Positions 15,868-23,444 of a stretch of DNA of 64,000 nucleotides are shown in pieces. The position numbers and the translations under genes were made by a program. Position 1 is the stretch's first letter. Every line of letters begins with the position of its first letter. The DNA lies in contig NZ_JACFXV010000064.1 of assembly GCF_014050225.1 (NCBI RefSeq), positions 1 to 64,000 on the forward strand, written 5' to 3'. The notes under the pieces are model-generated. The model ran no database searches and was not told the DNA's origin. It saw nothing but the letters and a program-made list of their open reading frames with translations. The DNA is from Stappia albiluteola. Its GTDB lineage: Bacteria > Pseudomonadota > Alphaproteobacteria > Rhizobiales > Stappiaceae.

Positions 15868-16772
15868 AACCCGCCGAGCAAGGCCAGGACAGCGAGCGCC
15901 GGCCCGGTCATCAGCCAGGCATCGACGATATCGAACAGCCCGCCCTGCCGGGGCAGCACCGCCGGATAGTCCTTTACGCCGGCCGCCCGCTTCAGCCTCG
16001 AGGCGGCGAGATCGCCCGCCACAGAGAAGACGGCGACGACGGCCGCCACCATCAGCGCCTTCAGCGGCGGCATGCCAAGCAGCAGGTAGCCGGCGATGAC
16101 GGTGGTGAGCGCCAGCGCGCCTGCCCCGAAGGCCAGCCCCTCGATCGTCTTGTTCGGGCTGAGATTCGGGAAGGCCTTGCTGCGTCCCCAGACCTTGCCG
16201 CCCAGCAGCGCGTAGCTGTCATAGGTCTCGACCAGCAGGAAGGCGAGAAGCAGCACCGGCGCAAGCGCCGCGTCGCTCGCCACGGAGACGAAGGCGAACA
16301 GCAGGCTGCCCGGAAAGATCAGCGCCTCGACGACCGGCGCATGGCGCGATCGCGGCCGCGAGACAAGCAACACTCCGGCCAGCAGGACGAATGCGGACGC
16401 GAAGGCGACGGAATAACCAACCGGGACGACCATTGCCGCAACGCTCAGCGCGGCGGATATCCCCGCCACGGCGAGCGGGATATGCCCGGCCCTGCCCACT
16501 GGGACGGAGGGCAACCGTTTCACGGTCACGGCCGCGCATTCGTAGCCGACACGGGCGGACAGCAGCACCAGGAAGGCCTTCAGCCACAGGCCGCCGACCA
16601 GAAAGGGGACTGCGGCCCCCGCCAGGATCACCACCTCGGTGAGCAACGTCACCCAGAGCGAGCGGGCAATGGCGGCCGTTCTCGGAATGATGCTCAGCGC
16701 GGCCAGGATCGCGATGCCCGCCGCCAGGCCGATGGCCAACGCGTTCAGGATCGGCCAAGTATCCAGCGCCAT
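15864..16772 (-). CDS. CdsA-like CTP transferase with altered signature
   Basis: This 302-residue protein has about eight helices and makes CDP-activated lipid from CTP and a lipid phosphate in the known family. SPNKTIEG (205-212) and Asp254 are as expected, and SRLKRAAGVKDYPAVLPRQG starts the C-terminal signature at 258. Canonical CdsA then reads PGHGG-x-LDR-x-D, but here it reads PRQGGLFDIVD: the His is Gln277 and the Arg is Ile282. The change suggests a different lipid phosphate from phosphatidic acid or a shifted mechanism (inference). The ATG at 16772 shares one base with the stop of the SDR gene (TGATG), so it closes a tight operon with SPT, DUF4833, MIPS and the reductase. Confidence 0.75.
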   Translation of the reverse strand: MALDTWPILNALAIGLAAGIAILAALSIIPRTAAIARSLWVTLLTEVVILAGAAVPFLVGGLWLKAFLVLLSARVGYECAAVTVKRLPSVPVGRAGHIPLAVAGISAALSVAAMVVPVGYSVAFASAFVLLAGVLLVSRPRSRHAPVVEALIFPGSLLFAFVSVASDAALAPVLLLAFLLVETYDSYALLGGKVWGRSKAFPNLSPNKTIEGLAFGAGALALTTVIAGYLLLGMPPLKALMVAAVVAVFSVAGDLAASRLKRAAGVKDYPAVLPRQGGLFDIVDAWLMTGPALAVLALLGGF

Positions 16773-17590
16773 CAGCCGGGATGCTTTCTGACAATCGCCG
16801 CCTGATAGCGCCGCAGCGCTGGCGCGAGCAGGCTGTGTGCGAAGGCAAGCAGCGCCATCTGGAAGCCCGGCGCCGCGGTAAACCGGCCTTTCTTGGCCTT
16901 GCCGACGATATGATCGGCAACCGCTCGCGGCTGCCAGAGCCCGCCGCCCGCGGTAATCGCCTTGGTCGCGGCGGGCTTGGTCTTTCCCTCCGCCACAAGC
17001 TGGGGCGTGTCGGTATCGGGCGGATAGGCCAGCGTCACCGAGATGCCATGCGGCTGCAATTCCACCCTGAGCACTTCGGCAAGTCCGCGCAGGGCGAATT
17101 TCGACGGCGCATAGGCGGAGTAGCCGTGAATGCCGAAGAACGCCGCCCCCGATGAGACGAAGACGAGCCTGCCGCCTCCGGCAGCCCGCATCAGCGGCGC
17201 GCAGGCGCGCGCGAAATGCAGGGCGCCGAAATAGTTGGTCGCCATCTGGTCCAGATGATCGGAGGCCGGCTGCTGCAAAAACAGTCCGGGGCGGGCGATG
17301 CCGGCATTGGCGATCGCCCATTCCGGCGCGCCGAGCGCACCGCTCGCCGCCTGCACGGCGGCCGCGCAGCTTCCCTCGTTTGCGACATCGACCGCAAAGA
17401 CCAGGACGCGGCGATCGGGAAACCGGGCGAGAAGGTCGGCTCTCGCCTCTTCCAGCATTTCGAGACGACGGGCGAAGAGCGCGAGGTCATGGCCCTCGCC
17501 GGCGAGCCTTTCGGCAAGGGCAAGGCCGATGCCGCTGGAACCGCCGGTGATGAAAGCAGCGCCTTTGCTCCTGCCGCCGGATCGCGCCAT
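16772..17590 (-). CDS. SDR resembling 3-ketodihydrosphingosine reductase
   Basis: This 272-residue short-chain dehydrogenase has the NADPH loop TGGSSGIG (15-22), NAG (95-97), Ser146/147, Tyr160 and Lys164. Beyond generic SDR features it carries YSAYAPSKFALRGLAEVLR and YPPDTDTPQLVAEGKTKP (189-206), a stretch I associate with eukaryotic KDSR/Tsc10, which reduces 3-ketosphinganine to sphinganine. With an SPT-like gene three positions upstream in the same operon, sphingoid-base synthesis is the best reading. A hydrophobic C-terminal segment (MALLAFAHSLLAPAL) may attach it to the membrane. Caulobacter-type bacterial reductases belong to a different SDR branch, so this form is notable. Confidence 0.75.
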   Translation of the reverse strand: MARSGGRSKGAAFITGGSSGIGLALAERLAGEGHDLALFARRLEMLEEARADLLARFPDRRVLVFAVDVANEGSCAAAVQAASGALGAPEWAIANAGIARPGLFLQQPASDHLDQMATNYFGALHFARACAPLMRAAGGGRLVFVSSGAAFFGIHGYSAYAPSKFALRGLAEVLRVELQPHGISVTLAYPPDTDTPQLVAEGKTKPAATKAITAGGGLWQPRAVADHIVGKAKKGRFTAAPGFQMALLAFAHSLLAPALRRYQAAIVRKHPG

Positions 17591-17592
17591 GC

Positions 17593-18711
17593 TCAGAGAG
17601 CGTCCTCGCTCATGCCGGCGAAGGCGAGGAGGCGCGTGTAGCCGTCCGCGTCGTCATACTGGACCGGCGGATGCTTGAAGATGAAGGCGCTCGCATCCTC
17701 GATCGGGCCGGAAAGGCCCTTCTCGCGCGCGATGCGGGCGGCGCGGATTGCGGTGAGCGCCATGGCGGCCGCATTGGGGGAATCCTCCACCTCCAGCCGC
17801 ATCTCCACTGAGGTGCGCGCACCGCCCAGCAGGCGGCCCTCAAGGCGGATATAGGCCACCTTGCGGTCGTTCAGCCAGGGCACGTAGTCCGACGGGCCGA
17901 TGCGGATCTCGTTATCGTCGAGACGCGTGTCCATCGACGTCTGGACCGCTTCGGTCTTCGATTCCCGCTTCATCACCAGCCTGTCCATGTCCATCATGTT
18001 CAGGAAGTCGGTATTGCCGCCGACATTGAGCTGGTAGGTTCGGTCGATCTTGACGCCGCGCATGTCGGCGAGGCGGGCAAGGGTGCGGTGCGTGATCGTG
18101 GCGCCGAACTGCGCCTTGAAATCGTCGCCCAGCACCGGCAGGCCGGCGGCGCGGAAGCGCTCGCCCCAGGCCGCATCCGAGGCGATGAAGACCGGGATGC
18201 CGTTCACCAGCGCGCAACCTGCCTCCAGCGCGCATTCGGCGTAGAAGGCAACCGCGTCGTAGGAGCCGACGGGCAGGAAGTTGATGACGACTTCCGCTTC
18301 GGCGGCCTTCAGGGCGGCAACGATCTCCGCCTTGGTCAGGGCCGGAGCCTGCGAGACGACGAAGCTGCGATCCGGCGCCTGGTTGCGCATGAAGGCGGAC
18401 ACGCCGTCGAGGTCGGGGCCGCGCAGCACTGGCACGGTTTCGGCGGAAAGCTCGGTATAGAACCGTTCGGTGCAGTTCGGAGCGGCGAAGACCGCCTCGC
18501 CAAGCGGTCGGCCGACCTTGCGCTGGTCCACGTCGAAGGCGGCGACGATCTCGACATCCTGCGGCCTGTAGCCGCCAAGGACGGGAAAGGTCACGCCGAC
18601 GGCGTCGTCGCCCATGGCCCGGCAGTAGGCAATACCCTGGACGAGGGAGCTTGCGCAGTTGCCCACGCCGACGATTGCCGTACGGATCGGCTTGTTCTTG
18701 AGGGATGTCAT
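17593..18711 (-). CDS. Inositol-3-phosphate synthase (MIPS)
   Basis: This 372-residue enzyme converts glucose-6-phosphate to inositol-3-phosphate with NAD. Visible family motifs are the Rossmann start AIVGVGNCASSLVQG (12-26), GDDFKAQFGATITHRTL, NVGGNTDFLNM and LEVEDSPNAAA. It is of the short actinobacterial/archaeal type rather than the long eukaryotic type. The SDR gene starts two bases after its stop. De novo inositol phosphate beside lipid enzymes points to an inositol-phosphate headgroup and not to inositol catabolism, since no iol genes are present. The upstream gap to DUF4833 is 117 bp, so an internal promoter is possible. Confidence 0.92.
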   Translation of the reverse strand: MTSLKNKPIRTAIVGVGNCASSLVQGIAYCRAMGDDAVGVTFPVLGGYRPQDVEIVAAFDVDQRKVGRPLGEAVFAAPNCTERFYTELSAETVPVLRGPDLDGVSAFMRNQAPDRSFVVSQAPALTKAEIVAALKAAEAEVVINFLPVGSYDAVAFYAECALEAGCALVNGIPVFIASDAAWGERFRAAGLPVLGDDFKAQFGATITHRTLARLADMRGVKIDRTYQLNVGGNTDFLNMMDMDRLVMKRESKTEAVQTSMDTRLDDNEIRIGPSDYVPWLNDRKVAYIRLEGRLLGGARTSVEMRLEVEDSPNAAAMALTAIRAARIAREKGLSGPIEDASAFIFKHPPVQYDDADGYTRLLAFAGMSEDAL

Positions 18712-18828
18712 CGCGCTATCGAAACCTTCCGCTTGATCGCTTCGCCCTTGAGGCGTTCAGGAGCCCGACCGGCCGCACATTCCGATCCGGCATAGGTGGC
18801 ATACAGCCTTGGCCGCCCGACGCAAGGT

Positions 18829-19524
18829 CTATCCGCCGCCAAGACCGATTTTGCCGCCGGATACCGGCACAATCTCGCTCACCGGCTGGCCGGTGGCCTT
18901 GTCGTGGCCGAAAACGCGAACCTGCACGACCTCGTCGATAACGCCGCTCTGGTCGACATCCACATAGCCATAGGCAAGAGCGAGTTCGCGCTGTCCGGCC
19001 TTGAAGGTGATGGTCGCTTTCCCGGGCTCCTGCTGGACAAGCAGAGCCTTGCGGTCCGGGAAGGCGACGAACCGGACCTCGTAAGCGTCTTGTCCCGGGA
19101 CAGGCTGGGTCCGGACGCCGAAGGCGAAGCGGTTTTCCAGGAAGCCAAGCGCCTTTTTCTCGCCGCTCGTATTGAAGCGCCGCCAATAGGCCTCGATCGG
19201 CCTGGCCGGATCCAGGCGGCCGTCCGGCAGGAAACGCGCCTTGTAGACGACGGTGTTGGAATTGGTGGAACGCTGCAGGAAGAACAGCTGGTCGGGATCG
19301 TTCGGTACGGGATATTCCGGGCGAACCGTCGGCAGGGTGCCATGAACCTCGACCGTGGAAGGCAGCGCCCGCACGCCCGCGGCTGCCGCCGGATCGGCTG
19401 CCGCAAGCGATATTGCCAGCAGTGCTGCGGCAATCAGGCTGCCCGGCGCGAACGTCGGCGGGCGAAACGATTTTCCCCCGCCCGCGTTCATCAAGGAAGT
19501 GAAGATCGTGCTGCCACAAGGCAT
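18829..19524 (-). CDS. Secreted DUF4833 protein
   Basis: This protein of about 231 residues has a signal peptide (basic n-region, then GSLIAAALLAISLAA, cleavage likely after ADPAAAA) and one soluble domain. The segments LFFLQRSTNSNTVVYKA, IEAYWRRFNTSGEKKALGF and RFAFGV fit the DUF4833 family. From memory, DUF4833 genes also sit near inositol-lipid genes in Bacteroidetes; this needs a database check. The start at 19524 is preferred because GAGGG lies five bases before it; 19575 would overlap the SPT gene and 19491 has no ribosome site. It follows the SPT gene by 31 bp. A periplasmic role in lipid handling is inference. Confidence 0.7.
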   Translation of the reverse strand: MPCGSTIFTSLMNAGGGKSFRPPTFAPGSLIAAALLAISLAAADPAAAAGVRALPSTVEVHGTLPTVRPEYPVPNDPDQLFFLQRSTNSNTVVYKARFLPDGRLDPARPIEAYWRRFNTSGEKKALGFLENRFAFGVRTQPVPGQDAYEVRFVAFPDRKALLVQQEPGKATITFKAGQRELALAYGYVDVDQSGVIDEVVQVRVFGHDKATGQPVSEIVPVSGGKIGLGGG

Positions 19525-19555
19525 CGGCACCCTCTTCGCGATTCTCTGGCCTCGT

Positions 19556-20794
19556 TCAGTGACCGGCCGCGGCAACCGCGACGGTCGGATGACTGTCTAC
19601 AGCGGCTGCGGCGGTTTCCGCAACGATAGAAATGGTCCGGTCGATCTCCTCGAAGCTGTGTTCGGCGGAAATGAAGAAGCGAATGCGCGGCTGATCCTTC
19701 GGCACGCCGATCTGGACGATCGGCGGCGCGTAGACGCCGGCTTCCATAAGAGCCTGCGAAACCAGCATGGTTTGCTGCGGCGTGTCGAAAAGAAGCGGCA
19801 CGACGCCGTAACCGAGCGCGTCGCCGGTATTCAATCCGGCGGCCCGCGACCGGTTGAGGAAATAGGCCGACTTTTCATGCAGCTCCAGCACCCGTTCGGG
19901 GTGATTGCGCAGATAGGTGAGTGCCGCATGCGCGGAGCCCAGGGTCGCGGGCGCAAGGCCGACGCTGTAGACGAAGCCTGGCAGCGTGAAGCGCAGCCAG
20001 TCGACCACGCCGCCTTCCGCGCAAATGAACCCGCCGGAAGACACGAAGGATTTCGACAGCGTGCCGACGGTAAGTTCGACCCGTTTCGGATCGATGTCGA
20101 AATGCTCGCAGATACCCCGCCCCGTGGCTCCCAGCACGCCGTAGGAATGGGCTTCGTCGAGAAGCAGCCAGGCATCGTGCGCTTCCTTGAGCTCCACCAG
20201 GCGCGGCAGGTCGGGAATGTCGCCGTCCATGGAATAGAGCCCTTCGACGACCACGAGTACATGGCGATATGACGCCCGCAGCTCGCCAAGCTTGGCCTCC
20301 AGGTCGTCGAGATCGTTATGCGCGAATGTCACGTAGTCGTAGCGCCCGCTCTTCGCGCCGACGAAGATCGAGTTGTGCGCAAGTTCGTCGATCAGGACGA
20401 GATCGCGCGGCCCCATCAGGTGATTGATCAGCGTGACATTGGCGAGATAGCCGCTGACCAGCGTCATCGCGCCGCCGACGCCCAGGAAATCCGCCAGGTC
20501 GTTCTCGAAAGCGCGATGGGCCGAACGCTCGCCGCCGACGAGGCGCGAGGCGCCGACGCTGCTGCCCAGCATGTGCAGCGCCGCGGATGCTCCGGCAATG
20601 ATCTGCGGGTGCCGGCTCAGGCCCAGGTAGTCGTAATGCGCGAAGCTGACATAGGGAACGGCATTGCGCTCGCACAGGTCCTTTTGCGCGTCGACCGGCA
20701 CAAAATAGGGGTTGTGCTGCTCGATAATCGCCTTGCCGGCCAGACGGAATCGACGCTCGGACACAGCCGAAAAACTTGGCCGATCAGGCTTCAT
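19556..20794 (-). CDS. Alpha-oxoamine synthase, serine-palmitoyltransferase-like
   Basis: This 412-residue PLP enzyme condenses an amino acid with an acyl thioester. PLP contacts are visible: His140 (DELAHNS), DEAHSYG (213-219) and the Schiff-base Lys248 in GTLSKSFVSSGGF. The SKS...GGF wording is closer to serine palmitoyltransferase than to KBL or BioF (GTLGKA). No bio genes are near, whereas a KDSR-like reductase is in the same operon. A good ribosome site (GGGGAG) precedes the ATG. It is the first gene of the run SPT, DUF4833, MIPS, SDR, CdsA-like. The acyl donor (CoA or ACP) and amino acid cannot be told from sequence. Confidence 0.82.
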   Translation of the reverse strand: MKPDRPSFSAVSERRFRLAGKAIIEQHNPYFVPVDAQKDLCERNAVPYVSFAHYDYLGLSRHPQIIAGASAALHMLGSSVGASRLVGGERSAHRAFENDLADFLGVGGAMTLVSGYLANVTLINHLMGPRDLVLIDELAHNSIFVGAKSGRYDYVTFAHNDLDDLEAKLGELRASYRHVLVVVEGLYSMDGDIPDLPRLVELKEAHDAWLLLDEAHSYGVLGATGRGICEHFDIDPKRVELTVGTLSKSFVSSGGFICAEGGVVDWLRFTLPGFVYSVGLAPATLGSAHAALTYLRNHPERVLELHEKSAYFLNRSRAAGLNTGDALGYGVVPLLFDTPQQTMLVSQALMEAGVYAPPIVQIGVPKDQPRIRFFISAEHSFEEIDRTISIVAETAAAAVDSHPTVAVAAAGH

Positions 20795-21191
20795 GCATTT
20801 CTCCCCGCGGCTCGGCCAATCTTTCGGACGGCGATGTCCGTGTCAAACGATTGAAGCAACGCGCCGGTACAGAGTTCTTCTTGGAATTCAGCGGCTTGAC
20901 TTGCCGATACGGAAGGTTTGGCTGGATCACGCATTTGACTGCGTGTGTCGTTAGCGACAACAAGCACCTGCCGGCGCGCGCTGGAGCGCGCTCGCCGCGC
21001 GGACCTGAAGCTTGTCGCACAGGACACACCCGAAAGTTGCTTCACGCCTGCAGCGTGACCGCACCCCTGTTCGTTTTCCCGATAAACGACCCGCCGCGCA
21101 ATGTCGAGCGAAAGCAGCCGTGCGGACGGGCTTTTGCGTACACATTTCGTATCACTGAGAGGCTTACGCTACGACATGTTGGGCTTGAGCC
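20795..21191. other. Gap between AEP transaminase and SPT-like genes
   Basis: This 397-bp gap separates the phosphonate operon from the sphingoid operon on the same strand. It holds short inverted repeats TGTCG-TTAG-CGACA (20946-20959) and GCGCGC-TGGA-GCGCGC (20976-20991), and the candidate promoter at 20818-20846. Neither hairpin is followed by a T-run on the minus strand, so no clear terminator is seen. No gene was recognised. Confidence 0.5.
20818..20846 (-). promoter_or_regulatory. Candidate promoter of the SPT-MIPS operon
   Basis: On the minus strand TTGACA (20846-20841) is followed after 17 bp by AAGATT (20823-20818), 23 bases before the SPT start codon. The -35 box is perfect; the -10 box matches only three of six positions. 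It is the best sigma-70-like site in the gap, but unproven. Confidence 0.35.
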
Positions 21192-22298
21192 CTAATGTCC
21201 CCTGCGCATCTCCGACACGACGTCGCCCGCCGCCACCAGGAAGGCGGCAATCGTCTGCGGATCGATGGCGCCAATGGTGCCGATCCGGAACGTCCCGCCC
21301 TGCTTCATCTTGCCGGCATAGATCGCAAAGCCCCGTTGCCGCAGCAGGTCGTAGAAGGTCGTGAAGTCGAACCACGCATCCTGCGGCTCGAAGAAGGACA
21401 CGATCACCGGCGCCTGGCGCTCGCGCGGCAGAACCGGCCTGAAACCCAGTTCCTGCATGCCTGTAATCAGCGTGTCGCAATTGGCCGTGTAGCGGCGAAG
21501 CCTCGCCTCAGATCCGCCTTCCTCGACAAGCTCGTCGATGGCGGCGCCAAGGGCTGCGATGACATGGGTGGGCGGCGTGTAGCGCCACTGACCGTCCGTC
21601 GTCATCTGCCGGTGCTGATCCTCAAGATCGAGGACGAGCGACGGCGAGCGTCCCTTCGACGTCGCAAGATCGGCCTTCCGGCAGATCACGAAAGCCACGC
21701 CCGGCGCGCCCTGCAGGCACTTGTTGGCCGAAGCCGCCAGCGCGGCGAACCTCAATTGCCCGGCATCGACCGGCAGCGCGCCGAAGCCGCTCATGGAATC
21801 GACGAGGAGCGCCCGCCCGGCCTTCACCACGACGTCGGAGATGGCCTGAAGCGGGTTGAGCAGGCCGGACGTCGTCTCGCAATGGACGGCGGCAACCGCC
21901 CTGATCCCCGGATCTTCCGCGAGACGGCGGCCAAGCTCGGCCATGTCGTGCGTCTCGTCCTCGGGGACTTCGTAGACGTCGTGATTGCGGCCGAGCCGGC
22001 GGCAGATTTCCACGATGCGGCGTCCGTAGGAGCCGTTGGCGAGCACCAGCGTGCGGCCGTCGGTCGGCGCGAGCGTGGCAATCATCGCCTCCACCGCATA
22101 GGTGCCGCTGCCCTGGAGCGGCACGACGGCATAGCTCTCGTCGCAGCCGGCAATCCTTGCGATCTGGCCAATCACGTGCCTGTTCAGCGCAACGAAGGCC
22201 TCGTCGCGCGAGCCCCAGTCGCGCAGCATCGCCTGCTTCACCCGCATCGAGGTCGTCAGAGGTCCGGGCGTCAGGAGGATGGGCTCTTCGGCGCTCAT
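21192..22298 (-). CDS. phnW: 2-aminoethylphosphonate--pyruvate transaminase
   Basis: This 368-residue class-V PLP aminotransferase interconverts phosphonoacetaldehyde and 2-aminoethylphosphonate. LLTPGPLTTS (8-17) is the family's N-terminal mark, Asp167 contacts PLP, and Lys193 in SANKCLQG forms the Schiff base. In catabolic loci phnW sits with phnX or phnA/phnY, but here it follows PEP mutase and phosphonopyruvate decarboxylase, so it should run in the biosynthetic direction. Its start overlaps the stop of the decarboxylase gene (ATGA), which indicates coupling. It is the last gene of the three-gene phosphonate operon. Confidence 0.9.
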   Translation of the reverse strand: MSAEEPILLTPGPLTTSMRVKQAMLRDWGSRDEAFVALNRHVIGQIARIAGCDESYAVVPLQGSGTYAVEAMIATLAPTDGRTLVLANGSYGRRIVEICRRLGRNHDVYEVPEDETHDMAELGRRLAEDPGIRAVAAVHCETTSGLLNPLQAISDVVVKAGRALLVDSMSGFGALPVDAGQLRFAALAASANKCLQGAPGVAFVICRKADLATSKGRSPSLVLDLEDQHRQMTTDGQWRYTPPTHVIAALGAAIDELVEEGGSEARLRRYTANCDTLITGMQELGFRPVLPRERQAPVIVSFFEPQDAWFDFTTFYDLLRQRGFAIYAGKMKQGGTFRIGTIGAIDPQTIAAFLVAAGDVVSEMRRGH

Positions 22299-23437
22299 TT
22301 CGGTCCTGTCAGATAGGTGCGGAAACGGCGGGCGACGTCGGCAGGCGAGACCTTCGGACGGCCGAGCTTCTCGACCTTGCTCGGCGATACCCGCACATGC
22401 AGGAGGCGCGGTCCCTTCACCGTAAAAGCCTCGTCAAGAGCGGCATCGAGATCCTCGAGGCGGTCGAGGCGTGCGGCATGGGCATAGCCGGTGGCGCTGG
22501 CGATTGCCGCGAAATCGACCCCGGCGGAGACCGTCATCTGGCCGCCGGTCGATTCATGCATGCCGTTATCGAGGATGATGTGGGTCAGGTTGGCGGGCGC
22601 TTCCGCGCCGATTGTCGCCAGATTTCCCAGCTTCATCAGCGCCGCGCCGTCGCCGTCGAGTACGATGATCTCGCGGTCGCTGTTGAGTGCAGCACCCAGG
22701 CCGATGGCGCTCGCTCCGCCCATCGAGCCCACGACATAGAGGTTCCTCTCATGATCGCCGGCCGTATAGAGTTCGCGCCCGCAAAAGCCGGTCGTCGCGA
22801 TAACGCCGGCGCCTTGCGGCAGGCGGGCGGTGATACGCTCGATCACCTCGATGCGGCGCGGTGCTTCGCCACCCGTGAACGTACCCTTCGCCACAGCCCT
22901 GGGCCGTACCGGCAAGGGCGGCTGGTCGAGTTTCGAGGACGCGACCGACCCCTTGGCGAGAATGAAAGCGTAAGGCGCCTCCGCCTCGCCCATGTGGCGG
23001 CCGGCGGCTTCGAGCTTTGACCCGATTTCCGCCTTTTCCGCCGGGAAGGCGTCATGCGGGATACGCATGGTGGCGAGAAGCTCGGCCGTGATCTGGCCCA
23101 TGAGTTCGTGCTGCGGCTCGTCGGCAAGACCGGGCTCGCCGCGCCAGGTGGTGATCACCAGCGTCGGGATTCGGAAGGGAAAATTCAGCGAAGTCAGCGG
23201 GTTGACCGCATTGCCGAGGCCCGAATTCTGGAACATCACCGCCGTCTTGCGGCCGGCGAGCCAGGCGCCGGCGGCGATCGCCACCGCCTCGCCCTCGCTG
23301 GTCGCGCCCACATAGCGGGTCGCCGGCGAGGTGATCACCGCATTCATCAGCGGTGTCAGGAAACTGCAGGGCACGCCGCAGAAGAAGTCGAGACCGCTCC
23401 GCGCCGCCTCGTCGATGAAGTCTTCGGCCTCGATCAT
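22295..23437 (-). CDS. Phosphonopyruvate decarboxylase
   Basis: This 380-residue TPP enzyme decarboxylates phosphonopyruvate to phosphonoacetaldehyde and so pulls the unfavourable PEP-mutase equilibrium forward. The N-terminal half has GVPCSFLTPLMNAV and the activating Glu in TSEGEAV (47-53). The C-terminal half has the TPP/Mg motif starting LDGDGAALMKLGNLATIG (260-277) and ending at Asn291 (LDNGMHESTGGQ). It is a single-chain enzyme of normal length. It begins seven bases after the mutase stop and overlaps phnW by four bases. The presence of this step is the clearest sign that phosphonate is made, not degraded, here. Confidence 0.92.
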   Translation of the reverse strand: MIEAEDFIDEAARSGLDFFCGVPCSFLTPLMNAVITSPATRYVGATSEGEAVAIAAGAWLAGRKTAVMFQNSGLGNAVNPLTSLNFPFRIPTLVITTWRGEPGLADEPQHELMGQITAELLATMRIPHDAFPAEKAEIGSKLEAAGRHMGEAEAPYAFILAKGSVASSKLDQPPLPVRPRAVAKGTFTGGEAPRRIEVIERITARLPQGAGVIATTGFCGRELYTAGDHERNLYVVGSMGGASAIGLGAALNSDREIIVLDGDGAALMKLGNLATIGAEAPANLTHIILDNGMHESTGGQMTVSAGVDFAAIASATGYAHAARLDRLEDLDAALDEAFTVKGPRLLHVRVSPSKVEKLGRPKVSPADVARRFRTYLTGPK

Positions 23438-23444
23438 TGGAGGA

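Noticed and set aside
20946-20991. Two hairpins as a possible rho-independent terminator of phnW
   Set aside because: No T-run follows on the minus strand and the stems are only 5-6 bp.
21192-22298. phnW as evidence for aminoethylphosphonate catabolism
   Set aside because: No phnX, phnA or phnY adjoin; PEP mutase and phosphonopyruvate decarboxylase genes show the biosynthetic direction.
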